Shown: positions 16,787-27,165 of the stretch, one piece after another
Numbering within the stretch: position 1 is the stretch's first letter
How the letters are laid out: every line of letters begins with the position of its first letter
Source of the DNA: Eubacteriaceae bacterium
GTDB taxonomy: Bacteria; Bacillota; Clostridia; Eubacteriales; Anaerofustaceae
Direction: 5' to 3'
Length of the DNA: 64,000 nt
NCBI GenBank assembly: GCA_009782515.1
Contig: WRIY01000007.1
Location: 1-64,000 of the forward strand
The notes under the pieces: generated by a model
What the model was told of the DNA's origin: nothing
Database searches by the model: none
What the model saw: only the letters and a program-made list of their open reading frames with translations
Translations under genes and position numbers: made by a program

Positions 16787-18934
16787 ATGTCAAACTACAA
16801 TGACAATAACAGCGCCTATTGCAGATCATGCGGCAGCAGGATCGAAAGGGGCCACCGTTTCTGCATCAGGTGCGGCGCGCCTGTGCCGGAAGCGCCCCGC
16901 GCCCAGCCAAGGGCCAGGGCCAGAGTGGACATCTGCCCGAAATGCGGAACAAGAAAGGTGCAAAACGCCAAGTTCTGCCACTCCTGCGGCTTAAGCTTTG
17001 ATGAGCCTAAGCAAGTAGACAACCAGGAATTTTGCATGAACTGCGGCACTGTGAAAATTAAAGGCGCTGCTTTTTGCACGAAATGCGGCAGCAAATTTGA
17101 AGCCCCAAAGCCGGATCCCGTCTGCTCGGTATGCGGCGAGCGCATACGCAGGGGAGCGAAATTCTGTATAAAATGCGGTGCGACATATGGGGATGGCAAT
17201 GAAGCAGGCCAAGCCAAACAGCCTGAAGTAACCTGCCCGAATTGCGGCCTTGCAAAGATGACCTACAGCGATGCATGCCCTCGCTGCGGCACTGCCTATG
17301 AAGACGGCAATAACTTCAAAGCGCTCGAAGAGGAAAAAAAGCCATTTGCTGAGCTAAAGCTTGCTGAGCGCGTTTGCCTCAACTGTGGCCATGCCATCCA
17401 GGACAGTGAAGCGCTATTCTGCACCCGGTGCGGCAGCGCAGTCAGCCCTATGCCGGACACGCCTGAAACAGCAAGCCTCAGCACAATGATTGATGATATT
17501 CAAAAAGCTGCTGACGCGGAATTAGGCCAAGGCAGCGAGCCCCAAAGCGCCCTTTACTTCGGGGATGAATCAGTAACAATAGAGAAAAGCTACGATATAG
17601 CAAGTGGAACTGACGAAATCACTGTGTCAAACCCCTTGCAGTACCAAGATATTTATCCTGAGCCGGAAGCCGCTGATGCAGCAGTGCAAAGCCCTGAACC
17701 GGAAAGCCTGGGCGATGAGCCGCAAGGGGATATTAGCCTGCCGACTTTAAGCATTGACATTGGCGATGACATAGAGGCAGAAAGCGAGCTGCCGCCTGCT
17801 GGCGCTGCCAATGAGCCTGACAGCCCGAAAGCGCAAGATGCGCCTATCATAACAGCTGAAGATATTGTTGCCTCGGCTATTAACCTAAAGCTTGATGAGA
17901 AACTGGGGGCAGCCCTGTATGAAAATGAAGCCGGGGCGCCTAATGATGGGCAAGTTGAGATAATAACGCCTGATGAAGGCGGCGCTCAAGAGCAGGATCT
18001 CAGCATAGCTGAGGAGCTTGGGCGCGCGATAGACGCACAAATGCCCGGCTTGGCAGATGAAACCGGCTCAGCAGCTGATGAGCTTGCTGCGGCGCTTGCT
18101 GATGCGCTGGAAGCAGACAGGGAAATTGCTGAGCCATCAGGCGCCGACGGCCAGCAAGAGGGCCTAAGCGCGCTGGGCGGCATCCCGTCAAGCATTGAGC
18201 TTAAGCTTGGCGGCGAAATAGGCCAAGAGCCTGATGGGCTTGCCGATGATGCGCCAGACAGCCCGATTCCTGCACAAATATCGGCTGATGCGCCCTTAAT
18301 AGTTGAGCCTGAGCTCAATTTCGACAGCGAAGACGCGCTTAGCAGCCTGGAGGATTTCGAAACGCCTCAGCCATTAACGCTTGATGAGCGCGAGAGTGAG
18401 CCGGAGCAAACGGTTTTTTTAAGCCCTGGCCCAGACAGCCAAGACAATGAGGAATGGATTGACACAACAGCTGCAGCCAGTGATTCAAGCGATTTGACAG
18501 TTGATCCGATTACAGAGTGGATTGATGCCAAAGAATATACAGAATGCGATATGCAGCCGTCTTTAGAGCTTGATGACGATGGCATTTCGCCTATAAAGGC
18601 GTTTCTGACACTCGATGAAGATGCGCCAGATCATATGGAGTATTTGGAAAACAGCGATATTACTCTGGAAAACAGCGCGCTTAATGAAAGCTTCCTTGAT
18701 TTTTCCGAAGATGAAGACGAAGATGATGGCGATGCCGGCGCTAGTGAGTTTACTGATGCGATAATTTTGCCTGGCCCTGAAGCCTATGCAGATTTTGATG
18801 ATGAAGACGATGGCGAAGGCGAAGCGCCAGAAAGCCTGATGCAAGACGAAGCGGAATTATGCCCTCACTGCGGCGCTGCGCGCAAGCCGGGCCCCAAAGT
18901 GAATTTCTGCAACAAATGTGGCTACAGGTTTTGA
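16787..18934 (+). CDS. Acidic protein with seven zinc ribbons
   Basis: 715 residues. Six Cys-x2-Cys...Cys-x2-Cys ribbons fill residues 12 to about 220 (for example CRSCG/CIRCG, CPKCG/CHSCG, CPNCG/CPRCG). About 470 residues follow that are very rich in Asp, Glu, Ala, Pro and Ser and probably disordered. A seventh ribbon (CPHCG/CNKCG) closes the protein. No membrane segment is seen. Zinc-ribbon arrays of this type often bind proteins or RNA. The acidic linker with ribbons at both ends suggests a scaffold, but that is inference. The dehydrogenase gene starts 8 nt after the stop. Confidence 0.85.
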   Translation: MSNYNDNNSAYCRSCGSRIERGHRFCIRCGAPVPEAPRAQPRARARVDICPKCGTRKVQNAKFCHSCGLSFDEPKQVDNQEFCMNCGTVKIKGAAFCTKCGSKFEAPKPDPVCSVCGERIRRGAKFCIKCGATYGDGNEAGQAKQPEVTCPNCGLAKMTYSDACPRCGTAYEDGNNFKALEEEKKPFAELKLAERVCLNCGHAIQDSEALFCTRCGSAVSPMPDTPETASLSTMIDDIQKAADAELGQGSEPQSALYFGDESVTIEKSYDIASGTDEITVSNPLQYQDIYPEPEAADAAVQSPEPESLGDEPQGDISLPTLSIDIGDDIEAESELPPAGAANEPDSPKAQDAPIITAEDIVASAINLKLDEKLGAALYENEAGAPNDGQVEIITPDEGGAQEQDLSIAEELGRAIDAQMPGLADETGSAADELAAALADALEADREIAEPSGADGQQEGLSALGGIPSSIELKLGGEIGQEPDGLADDAPDSPIPAQISADAPLIVEPELNFDSEDALSSLEDFETPQPLTLDERESEPEQTVFLSPGPDSQDNEEWIDTTAAASDSSDLTVDPITEWIDAKEYTECDMQPSLELDDDGISPIKAFLTLDEDAPDHMEYLENSDITLENSALNESFLDFSEDEDEDDGDAGASEFTDAIILPGPEAYADFDDEDDGEGEAPESLMQDEAELCPHCGAARKPGPKVNFCNKCGYRF

Positions 18935-18941
18935 GGATAAC

Positions 18942-20117
18942 ATGGAAAATGATTACAGCAACATAGCAAAACAGGCTGCTATAAAGTTTGAGAAGCTGCT
19001 GATAAGCCAGCTTGAGCGCGCTGAAAAAATAAAAACCAGCCAGCAGCCAATAGACTATTTAAGCTTGCCGACAATAAGAATCGGAATATGCGGCGGGGAT
19101 GGCATTGGCCCGATTATATCTGCTGAAGCTGAAAGCGTTCTGCGCTATCTGCTTTCGAGCCAGATCGCCTCAGGCAAAGTTGAATTAGTAACTATTGAGG
19201 GCCTTACGATTGAAAACAGGATCGCCTGCGGCCAATCAATACCTGATGGAGTTCTTGATGAGATCAAAAGCTGCCATGTAATTTTAAAAGGCCCAACCAC
19301 CACGCCCCAAGCAGGGGACGGCATTCTCAATCTAGAAAGCGCGAACGTGCGCATGAGAAAAGAGCTCGATTTATATGCGAATGTAAGGCCGGTCAAATCT
19401 GAAAGCCAGGGAATAGACTGGACCTTTTTCCGAGAAAATACAGAGGGGGCGTACACCCTTGGCTCTGAAGGCATAGATGTTACAGAGGATCTTGCAATTG
19501 ACTTTGCAGTAACAACGAACCCGGGCACTGAGCGCATCGCCCGCCTTGCATACAGCTTTGCTGAACGCGAGGGCAAAGAGCGGGTATCGATAGTGACAAA
19601 AGCAAATGTCGTAAAAGCAACGGATGGCAAATTTCTGAATATATGCCGGCAAGTTGCCTCAGAATACCCGCATATACAAACAGACGAATGGTATATAGAC
19701 ATTCTGGCAGCAAAGCTGATAGACGAAAAGCGAAGAACAAGCTTTAAAGTGCTGGTGCTGCCGAATCTGTACGGTGACATTATCACTGATGAGGCTGCTG
19801 AGTTTCAAGGCGGCGTAGGCACTGCCGGAAGCGCCAACATTGGCGACAGGTATGCTATGTTTGAAGCGATACATGGCTCCGCGCCCAGGATGGTGGCTGA
19901 AGGCAGGCAACAGTATGCGGATCCGTCTTCAATTCTTAGGGCTGCTGCGATGCTATGCTCGCACATAGGGTTTTTAGAAGAGTCCGGCAAGCTTAACAGC
20001 GCGCTTGACTATTGCATGAATGAGCTGCCTGAAGCGATAGTGACTGGAAGGCCGGGCGGGGCTACGTGCTCTGAGTTTGGCGCCTATTTAAAGCAAGCTC
20101 TTGCACAAGGCCGCTAG
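18942..20117 (+). CDS. Isocitrate/isopropylmalate dehydrogenase family enzyme
   Basis: ATG at 18942 follows GAGG at a good distance and gives 391 residues. Family motifs are clear: GGDGIGPII near 52, FFRENTEGAYT, TKANVVKATDGKF, and NLYGDIITDEAAEFQGG with the metal-binding aspartates, then EAIHGSAP for the nucleotide site. The enzyme oxidatively decarboxylates a hydroxy-diacid. NAD-type isocitrate dehydrogenase is the best guess because neither leucine genes nor other pathway genes adjoin it. About 45 extra residues precede the usual start of the fold. Confidence 0.85.
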   Translation: MENDYSNIAKQAAIKFEKLLISQLERAEKIKTSQQPIDYLSLPTIRIGICGGDGIGPIISAEAESVLRYLLSSQIASGKVELVTIEGLTIENRIACGQSIPDGVLDEIKSCHVILKGPTTTPQAGDGILNLESANVRMRKELDLYANVRPVKSESQGIDWTFFRENTEGAYTLGSEGIDVTEDLAIDFAVTTNPGTERIARLAYSFAEREGKERVSIVTKANVVKATDGKFLNICRQVASEYPHIQTDEWYIDILAAKLIDEKRRTSFKVLVLPNLYGDIITDEAAEFQGGVGTAGSANIGDRYAMFEAIHGSAPRMVAEGRQQYADPSSILRAAAMLCSHIGFLEESGKLNSALDYCMNELPEAIVTGRPGGATCSEFGAYLKQALAQGR

Positions 20118-20176
20118 AGTGCGCAAAAACGCCCAAAGCAGCGAAAATTTGCACTGATGAATATAAAAAAAGGGTT

Positions 20177-20198
20177 GCGGCCGATGTTTATTGGCCGC
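20177..20198 (+). terminator. Hairpin between dehydrogenase and peptidase genes
   Basis: GCGGCC and GGCCGC form a perfect 6-bp stem with a 10-nt AT-rich loop, followed by TTGGTTGTTT. It could terminate the dehydrogenase transcript or sit in the leader of the peptidase gene, whose ATG follows 11 nt later. Confidence 0.5.
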
Positions 20199-20209
20199 TT
20201 GGTTGTTTA

Positions 20210-23140
20210 ATGAAAGAAGGCGAAAGCTATAGCGGCTTTACTTTAAGCCAGGTTTGGGATGTAGGTGAAATTGAGTCAACAGCGCACCTTTTTGAGCATG
20301 CCAAAAGCGGGGCGAAGCTCCTGTATTTGCAAAACAGCGATGAGAACAAAGTCTTTAGCGTTACATTCCGCACACCCTCCGTTGACAGCTGCGGCACAGC
20401 GCATATTATTGAGCACAGCCTGCTGTGCGGCTCAGAAAAGTACCCTCTAAAAGAGCCGTTTGTTGAGCTGCTCAAATCATCGCTCAATACATTTTTGAAT
20501 GCAATGACGTTTCCGGACAAGACGATGTACCCTGTTGCAAGCCTTAACATGCAGGATCTGCTCAACTTGTCTGATGTATATTTGGATGCAGTGTTCAACC
20601 CTTTGATTAAGACCAGGAAAAGCATCTTCCTCCAAGAGGGCTGGCATTACCATTTGGAAAATGAGAGCGATCCGCTGGAGATAAATGGCGTTGTGTACTC
20701 CGAGATGAAAGGCGCCTATTCCTCGCCTATGGACACCCTGGACAATGAAATAAGCAAGTCCCTGTTTCCGCAAACATCATACCGCTTTGACTCAGGGGGC
20801 GATCCAAAGGCTATACCGGGCTTAACTTATGAAAAATTCCTGGATTTTTATAACAGCTATTACCATCCATCAAACAGCTATATTTACTTGTATGGTGATA
20901 TGCAGGTGCTGCCTTTCCTTGAAAAAATAGATGGCTTCCTGGCGCCATACGAAAAACAGGACTCAAGCTTTAGCATGCCCAAGCTGCAGCCGGAGCTTGG
21001 AGAGCAGCCATACAGGGAGGCTGAGTATTCGCTGCTGGACGAAAGCGATCTTGGCAGAAGCTGTTATTATGCCTATAACTTTAAGCTTGGCAAAGCAACA
21101 GACAGCCTGCTTTCATACCAAGTCAATGTGCTGGACGGCATTTTGATGGACTCAGACTCATCGCCGCTGAAGAAGGCGCTTTTAGACTCAGGCATTGCAG
21201 ATGAAATTTCAGCGCGCTATCAAACCAGCCAGCTTGAGCCAGTCTATTCAATAGTCGCAAAAAAAGCAAGCGAAGACAGCTTCGACAAGTTCTGCTCTAT
21301 CATAGACGATACCCTTGCAGGCCTTTGCGAAACCGGAATTGATCCCGGCCTTATTAAAAGCTCCCTGAATTCCTATGAATTCGACTTAAGGGAGGCAGAC
21401 AGCGGCGGCATGCCAAAAGGGCTGCTGTACAGCATAGATATAATGGACTCCTGGCTTTATGGCGAAATGCCAACAGCACACCTGGAATTTGAGCGCTACC
21501 TGGCGATCCTCAGGGAGAATGAAAACAGCGCTTACTACGAAAGCTTGATAAAAGCGTTTTTCCTTGAAAACCCGAATAAAACAAAAGTAAAGCTTACCGG
21601 GGAAATAGGGCTTGCAGAAAAGCGCTCAGAGGATCTGGCCGAGCAGCTTGCTGCCTACAAGTCTTCCCTTTCAGAAGAGGAGCTTTCCGATATAGCCAGG
21701 ACAACAAGCGATCTTCTAATTAGCCAGTCAACGCCGGACTCGCAGGAGGACAGAGACAAGATACCTTCCCTTGAGGTAAGCGATATAGACAAAGTGCTGC
21801 CAGAGCCTAACTTTAGCATTGAAAAGCAAGAGGCCAGCAATATTTTCACCCATACTGCAAACACCAGGGGGATAGTCTACTTTGATTTGTGCTTTGATCT
21901 CAGCTTTAGCGACGCGCAAGACGCTCCGGCCTTAGAGCTTTGCACAAAGATTCTCTCTGAATACAAAACGCTTTTCCACAGCGAAGAGGACTTGGCAAAA
22001 CTGATAGGAACCTACCTTGGAGATACAGGATCCTCAATAATGCTGCTGCCGGTTCTTGATACCGGCGGCTACGCAACAAAGTTCGCCTTCAGCATTAAGG
22101 CTCTTGCGGCCAACAGCCAAATAATGGCTGATATAGCATATGAAATCCTTGCATATACCCTAGTAGATGACAATACTCGGCTGATGCAAACCGTCCTAAA
22201 GGAAATATCCAAATTTGAGCAGCGCATGGTTACTGCCGCGCATACAAGAGCCGTAGCCCGAATAGCAGCGTTTGAGACAGATATGGGCGCTTTTGCCGAA
22301 GAGGCAAGGGGCCTTGGCTATTATTCTTTCCTGCTTAAAGCAAAAGCGTCACTGGAGTCAGGCAGCAGCGAAGTCGCCACGCAGCTAACAAGCGCGCTGG
22401 AAAAAGCGCTCTCCTCACAGCCGGATATTCTCATATGCTGTGATGAAGCAGAGCGCGAGCGGGCTGTAATGATATCAAAAGGCCTGCTTGCAAGGCTGAG
22501 GGCAAGAGGGCAGGAGGAAAGCCATGGCCCATACGAGTTTAAGCCCCTGGGAAAGCGCAACGAAGCGATTTACTCAAGCGGCGCTGTGAACTATGTTGCC
22601 TTTGGAACAAACTACAAAAACCTTGGGCTTGGCTATAGCCCATACATGCCTCTTGTCCATAAATTCCTGGCAAGCGGCTACCTATGGAATGCTGTCAGAG
22701 TCATCGGAGGCGCATATGGCGCAATGATGACCCTGGACAAGTCAGGAAATGTGGTTTTCGTTTCCTACCGCGATCCAAAGCTGCTTGAGACGCTTGAAGC
22801 ATACAAAAAGGTGCCGGAAGTGCTTGAAAGCCTTCAGATGCCTGATCGCGACATGAGCAAGCTCATTATTGGAACAATTTCAGACATTGACGCGCCAAAG
22901 CCGGTTTACGGAGTTGCCCGCTCAATGCTAATGGACTACTACAGGCATGAAAGCTGGGCTGATCGCATGCAAGATCGCAGCGCTTTGCTTTCAGCCAACC
23001 AAGAAAGCATAAGGAGTTTTGCAGAGTTTTTCAGGCAGGCTGTTGCGGCATCCAGCATATGTGTTATAGGGACAAAGCCACAAATAGAGGAAGCCAGCTC
23101 GAGCTTTGACAGTATTATAGTTAGCATAAAGGATATGTGA
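20210..23140 (+). CDS. M16C-family zinc metallopeptidase (PreP-like)
   Basis: 976 residues, the usual length for single-chain M16C enzymes with four repeated half-domains. The inverted zinc motif H-I-I-E-H lies at about 65-69, the distal glutamate at about 165 (VVYSEMKGAYSSP), and RFDSGGDPKAIPGLTYE is typical of presequence-protease relatives. These clamshell peptidases degrade short peptides in the cytoplasm. No signal peptide is seen. The stop overlaps the ATG of the carboxypeptidase (TGATG), indicating coupled translation. Confidence 0.93.
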   Translation: MKEGESYSGFTLSQVWDVGEIESTAHLFEHAKSGAKLLYLQNSDENKVFSVTFRTPSVDSCGTAHIIEHSLLCGSEKYPLKEPFVELLKSSLNTFLNAMTFPDKTMYPVASLNMQDLLNLSDVYLDAVFNPLIKTRKSIFLQEGWHYHLENESDPLEINGVVYSEMKGAYSSPMDTLDNEISKSLFPQTSYRFDSGGDPKAIPGLTYEKFLDFYNSYYHPSNSYIYLYGDMQVLPFLEKIDGFLAPYEKQDSSFSMPKLQPELGEQPYREAEYSLLDESDLGRSCYYAYNFKLGKATDSLLSYQVNVLDGILMDSDSSPLKKALLDSGIADEISARYQTSQLEPVYSIVAKKASEDSFDKFCSIIDDTLAGLCETGIDPGLIKSSLNSYEFDLREADSGGMPKGLLYSIDIMDSWLYGEMPTAHLEFERYLAILRENENSAYYESLIKAFFLENPNKTKVKLTGEIGLAEKRSEDLAEQLAAYKSSLSEEELSDIARTTSDLLISQSTPDSQEDRDKIPSLEVSDIDKVLPEPNFSIEKQEASNIFTHTANTRGIVYFDLCFDLSFSDAQDAPALELCTKILSEYKTLFHSEEDLAKLIGTYLGDTGSSIMLLPVLDTGGYATKFAFSIKALAANSQIMADIAYEILAYTLVDDNTRLMQTVLKEISKFEQRMVTAAHTRAVARIAAFETDMGAFAEEARGLGYYSFLLKAKASLESGSSEVATQLTSALEKALSSQPDILICCDEAERERAVMISKGLLARLRARGQEESHGPYEFKPLGKRNEAIYSSGAVNYVAFGTNYKNLGLGYSPYMPLVHKFLASGYLWNAVRVIGGAYGAMMTLDKSGNVVFVSYRDPKLLETLEAYKKVPEVLESLQMPDRDMSKLIIGTISDIDAPKPVYGVARSMLMDYYRHESWADRMQDRSALLSANQESIRSFAEFFRQAVAASSICVIGTKPQIEEASSSFDSIIVSIKDM

Positions 23141-24474
23141 TGCAGAAAGCCCGCTCTTTTGCACTGATTGCCCTGGCTATATTAGCCTGTGCGCCAAGCT
23201 CTGTAAGAGCATATGGCGCAGAGTTTGATTTAGGAAACTATAGCGATGTTGGCATATATGTCGTAGAGGCCAGCACAAACAGAGTGCTTGTCGCAAACAA
23301 TGAAGACAGGATATATGAGCCAGCCAGCCTCACAAAGCTTTTGTCAATATTGACAGCAATGGATTTTCTGCCGCTCGATGCCAAAATCACATACACTGAA
23401 GAGATAAAGGCAAGCGTTAGGCCAAACAGCTCGCTTGCCAGGCTTGTTGTCGGCGAGAACCTCTCGTTTATGCAGATTATATATGCAATGCTGCTGCCAA
23501 GCGGCAACGACGCAGCGCGGGCATTAGGCGTTGCATGCGCCCGCGAGGCTTGCTCCGAGCCAGACTTAAGCGTTAACGCGTCTCTTGAGCTTTTCGCCAG
23601 CTTAATGAACGCCAAAGCAGAAGAGATAGGCCTTGAGAGCTCGCACTTCACAAACCCTGACGGCTTTCCGGGGGAGGGGACTTATTCGACTGCAAAGGAC
23701 ATGGCTAAGCTGGGCCTTATGGCTATGGCATGCCAGCCGATAGCTGAAACAGCTTCTTTGAGGTATGCCTACATCAGCACCAATCTGGCAAACCATATAT
23801 GGGTGAACACAAACAACCTGATCCAGCCAAACCTGGATATATACAATGACCCTCAAAGAGGCGGCGACAACATTTATTTCAGCGATATAGCAACCGGCTT
23901 AAAAACAGGCAATGCAGGCGATATTGGCGGAAGGGGCCTTCTGTTTACAGCAAGCGACGGCGCCATGAGCGTTTGCGGCGCTCTGCTGCATGTAACCAAA
24001 GACATGCAAGAATCTATATGGAGCGCTTCAAGCAGCATTATTGTCTTCGCCTATGACGCCTATGCCGTTACAAGCTTTGGAGATGGCGATAACAGCTATA
24101 TAAGCATCCCGGTTGCCAACCGGGCGCTAATGGAAAAGCAGGAGATACGACTGCATGCGAAAACGCAAATTACAGCATGCCTGCCAAGCGAAAAAGCAGG
24201 CAGCGCCACAGCTGAGATCGTTGCAGCAAGCGACGCTTTCGAAATCACCCCGAACGGGTCCTTAGCGCTAAAAAAGGACATAGAGCCAGGGGAGGTGGTG
24301 CTGTTGGCAATTTACTGCATAGATGGCGATGAGATCGGCATTGTTGAGTATTTTAGCTCTACGCCATATTTGAAAGCCTCATACAAAGATGCTAGCCTTA
24401 TAGCAACAGTAGCCATATTATTTATAGCAGCAAGCACAAATGTGCTTAGGCGCAAAAAATCAGCGCAATACTAA
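23140..24474 (+). CDS. D-alanyl-D-alanine carboxypeptidase (DacF/PBP5 type)
   Basis: 444 residues. It has an N-terminal signal peptide (to about residue 28), the S11 active-site set SLTK (Ser63, Lys66), SGN near 120 and KTG near 255, a C-terminal beta domain, and a closing membrane helix (about 418-436) followed by RRKKS. Acting outside the membrane, it trims the terminal D-Ala from stem peptides and so limits cross-linking. ATG at 23140 overlaps the peptidase stop by one base. Confidence 0.93.
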   Translation: MQKARSFALIALAILACAPSSVRAYGAEFDLGNYSDVGIYVVEASTNRVLVANNEDRIYEPASLTKLLSILTAMDFLPLDAKITYTEEIKASVRPNSSLARLVVGENLSFMQIIYAMLLPSGNDAARALGVACAREACSEPDLSVNASLELFASLMNAKAEEIGLESSHFTNPDGFPGEGTYSTAKDMAKLGLMAMACQPIAETASLRYAYISTNLANHIWVNTNNLIQPNLDIYNDPQRGGDNIYFSDIATGLKTGNAGDIGGRGLLFTASDGAMSVCGALLHVTKDMQESIWSASSSIIVFAYDAYAVTSFGDGDNSYISIPVANRALMEKQEIRLHAKTQITACLPSEKAGSATAEIVAASDAFEITPNGSLALKKDIEPGEVVLLAIYCIDGDEIGIVEYFSSTPYLKASYKDASLIATVAILFIAASTNVLRRKKSAQY

Positions 24475-24482
24475 TTAGGATT

Positions 24483-26858
24483 ATGGAACAGCATACTATA
24501 GCAAGCCTGGAGTTTATGCGAATAATTGATAGCATAGCCTTATACTGCGCAAGCGAAAAGGCAGCCATTCGCATTTCCAGCCTGTATTTTTATACATCAC
24601 CGGATGAACTTGATTTGGAGCTTGAAAGAGTGGCCGAAGCCCTTAAAGCTCTAAGCTCATACGGCAACATCCCTCTTTACGGATACAAAGAGGCTGATGA
24701 ATATATCCTGCACGCCCAAAAGGGCGGCATTATTCGGCATTTGGGCCTTATCACCATAGCTTCGTCGATCAAAGCTGCCAGCCAAACGAAAAACTACATT
24801 GAAGGCGAGCAAACAGAGGGCGATCTACCGCTTCTAAGCGATTTAGCGGCTGGAATTGCCAATTTGCGCCGTTTAGCAGATTCAATAGATGAAAAAATCA
24901 TTTCGGAAACTGAAGTTGCAGACAATGCCTCCAGCGAGCTGTACAGCATCAGAAGGAAGATGAGGCAGGCTTCATCCCAGATAAAAGAGAAGCTTGCTTC
25001 AATCACTTCTTCTGCTGAAACAAAAAAATACCTTCAAGACAGCATTGTCACGATGCGCCAGGGCCGCTACGTTGTGCCTGTAAAAAGCGAGCACAAAGCC
25101 AATGTAGACGGCATCATCCACGATTCCTCCTCTTCAGGCCAGACTTACTTTATAGAGCCGCAAGCCGTTGTCAGCCTAAACAACCGCCTTAGGGAGCTTG
25201 AAGGGGAAGAGGCCAGGGAAATAGACAGAATCCTTGCAAGCCTTTCGGGGCAGGTAGGCGAAAGCGCTGCAGAGCTTTTGGAAAACGAGCGAATTATCAT
25301 AGAGCTGGATCGCCTATTTGCCAAGGCGGCATATGCATATGACAGCCGCCATACACGCCCTGTTATTCTGCACACCGAAAAAGCAGTCAGGCTTAGAAAC
25401 GCTTTTCACCCTCTCATTGGCTATGAAAAGGCTGTAAAGTCAGACATCATGCTTGGCAATGGCTACAGGCAGGCAGTTATAACAGGCCCGAATACCGGCG
25501 GGAAAACAGTTCTTTTAAAAACGCTTGGCGTAAGCTGCCTCATGGCTGCTGCCGGGCTTTTCATCCCGGCGGAGGAAGGCAGCGCATTATGCCTTTTTAG
25601 CGCTATATATACAGACATTGGCGATGAGCAGTCAATAGAGCAGTCTCTGTCAACCTTTTCTTCGCATATGACACAGATTATCAGGATTCTAGACAAGGTG
25701 GATGCGCAAAGCCTGGTTCTTCTGGATGAAGTCGGCGCAGGCACAGACCCTTCTGAAGGCGCAGCCCTTGCCCGCGCTATCCTTGCTGCTATTCTCGAAA
25801 GCGGCGCACTGTGCCTGGCAACTACCCACTACAGCGAGATAAAGCGCTATGCACTTTTGACGGACGGGGCAATAAATGCCAGCATGGAGTTCGACTCGGT
25901 GCGCCTTGAGCCAACTTACAGGCTGCATATGGGCGTGCCCGGCAAATCCAATGCATTTGAGATCTCAGAGCGCCTGGGGCTTTCAGCAGAAATCCTCTCA
26001 AAAGCCTCAGAAGCAATGTCTTCAGATGCAAAGGAGTTTGAGAGCGTCATCGCTGTGCTTGAGGAAAAGCTCTACCAAGCAAGCGAGGCCCTTAAGCAGG
26101 CTCAGGATGACAGAACGCAGGCAGCAAGAACTAGAGATGAGCTGCAGTCGGATCTCAGGCGCTTTAAGTCAATAAGGGACAAGAGCCTGCAGGAGGCATC
26201 TGCTGAAGCCCGCTCCATAATTGTTTCTTCCAGAAATGTAGCCAAAAGCATCATTGCGGAAGCTGAAAAGTTCCAGGCAGAATCACGCTCGCAATACAGC
26301 CTTTCTTCGCAGCCTGCAAAGGAAGCTATTTCAGCGGCTTCAAGCGCTGCCCTCAACGATCTGGCCCAGCACTTGGCAGTTGGCAGCCCTCCAGCGCAGC
26401 TCATTGGCGATGCGCCAAAAAGCGTCACAAAAGGGCAGCCAGTTTTTATTCCAAGCCTAAACTCCCTGGCTACTGTTTTGGAGCCGGGGGAATCTGATGC
26501 CCTTGTGCAAGTGGGCGCAATGAAAGCAAGAATTCAGCTCTCGCAAATGGCTGTAAGCCTGGCCAAAGATGAAAATTTAGGAGTGTCTGCATTTACGGAA
26601 ACAAAATCCCAACACGCTTCAAGCAAGCTGGACATTAGGGGAATAACTGCAAATGAGGCTGAGATTGAGCTCGACAAGTTCCTTGATGACGCCTCCCTTG
26701 CAGGAATAAAAACAGTGACTATAATTCACGGCAAGGGCACCGGAATTCTTAGGAAAGCAGTTGACGGCATCCTAAAGGAGCATCCTGCAGTGGATGAATT
26801 CCGCATAGGGGGCCTATCTGAAGGGGGAGAAGGCGCTACAATAGCCACTCTCAATTAG
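24483..26858 (+). CDS. mutS2: MutS2, ribosome-rescue/recombination ATPase
   Basis: 791 residues, full length. MutS core helices lead to an ATPase with Walker A GPNTGGKT near 335-342, Walker B (LVLLDEVGAGTDPSEG) and the TTHYSEIK motif. A coiled-coil KOW region follows, then a C-terminal Smr domain (from about 715: LDIRGITANEAEIELD, IIHGKGTGILR). MutS2 lacks mismatch-recognition domains. In Firmicutes it acts on collided ribosomes and suppresses recombination. It starts 9 nt after the carboxypeptidase gene and ends at a strong terminator. Confidence 0.96.
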   Translation: MEQHTIASLEFMRIIDSIALYCASEKAAIRISSLYFYTSPDELDLELERVAEALKALSSYGNIPLYGYKEADEYILHAQKGGIIRHLGLITIASSIKAASQTKNYIEGEQTEGDLPLLSDLAAGIANLRRLADSIDEKIISETEVADNASSELYSIRRKMRQASSQIKEKLASITSSAETKKYLQDSIVTMRQGRYVVPVKSEHKANVDGIIHDSSSSGQTYFIEPQAVVSLNNRLRELEGEEAREIDRILASLSGQVGESAAELLENERIIIELDRLFAKAAYAYDSRHTRPVILHTEKAVRLRNAFHPLIGYEKAVKSDIMLGNGYRQAVITGPNTGGKTVLLKTLGVSCLMAAAGLFIPAEEGSALCLFSAIYTDIGDEQSIEQSLSTFSSHMTQIIRILDKVDAQSLVLLDEVGAGTDPSEGAALARAILAAILESGALCLATTHYSEIKRYALLTDGAINASMEFDSVRLEPTYRLHMGVPGKSNAFEISERLGLSAEILSKASEAMSSDAKEFESVIAVLEEKLYQASEALKQAQDDRTQAARTRDELQSDLRRFKSIRDKSLQEASAEARSIIVSSRNVAKSIIAEAEKFQAESRSQYSLSSQPAKEAISAASSAALNDLAQHLAVGSPPAQLIGDAPKSVTKGQPVFIPSLNSLATVLEPGESDALVQVGAMKARIQLSQMAVSLAKDENLGVSAFTETKSQHASSKLDIRGITANEAEIELDKFLDDASLAGIKTVTIIHGKGTGILRKAVDGILKEHPAVDEFRIGGLSEGGEGATIATLN

Positions 26859-26868
26859 ACTAAGCAGA

Positions 26869-26902
26869 AAGTGCTGTCGCAGCTTCCTGCAGCACTTTTT
26901 TC
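26869..26902 (+). terminator. Terminator of the peptidase-dac-mutS2 operon
   Basis: AAGTGCTG pairs with CAGCACTT (8 bp, about 13-nt loop), running into six Ts. It lies 10 nt after the mutS2 stop. Confidence 0.85.
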
Positions 26903-27115
26903 CAACCAGCATTCCCGAGAGGCCCAGCGATCTGTTAAAGCGTTTCATTCGGAAAAAATACTTATGCAAATGCTTGAAACAATTGAAAAAACGTATTCAA
27001 TTCCAAGAATTTGCATGATAGGGTATTTTGCGATTTATATCCAATTTTCGCTAGATTGCCTCAAAAAAGCAAAAAAATGCTTCTTGCCAACGAAGAAGCG
27101 AATTGGAAAATCATC

Positions 27116-27144
27116 TTGACTGTAAAATGCTGTTATGCTATACT
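27116..27144 (+). promoter_or_regulatory. Promoter of the tRNA-Ser pair
   Basis: TTGACT (27116-27121), an exact 17-nt spacer and TATACT (27139-27144), 21 nt before the first tRNA. Confidence 0.85.
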
Positions 27145-27165
27145 TTTGCCTAGTTCTGCATATTT

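Noticed and set aside
16816-17276. Antisense frames opposite the zinc-ribbon gene
   Set aside because: Shadows of the repeated Cys codons; no start signals or conserved features.
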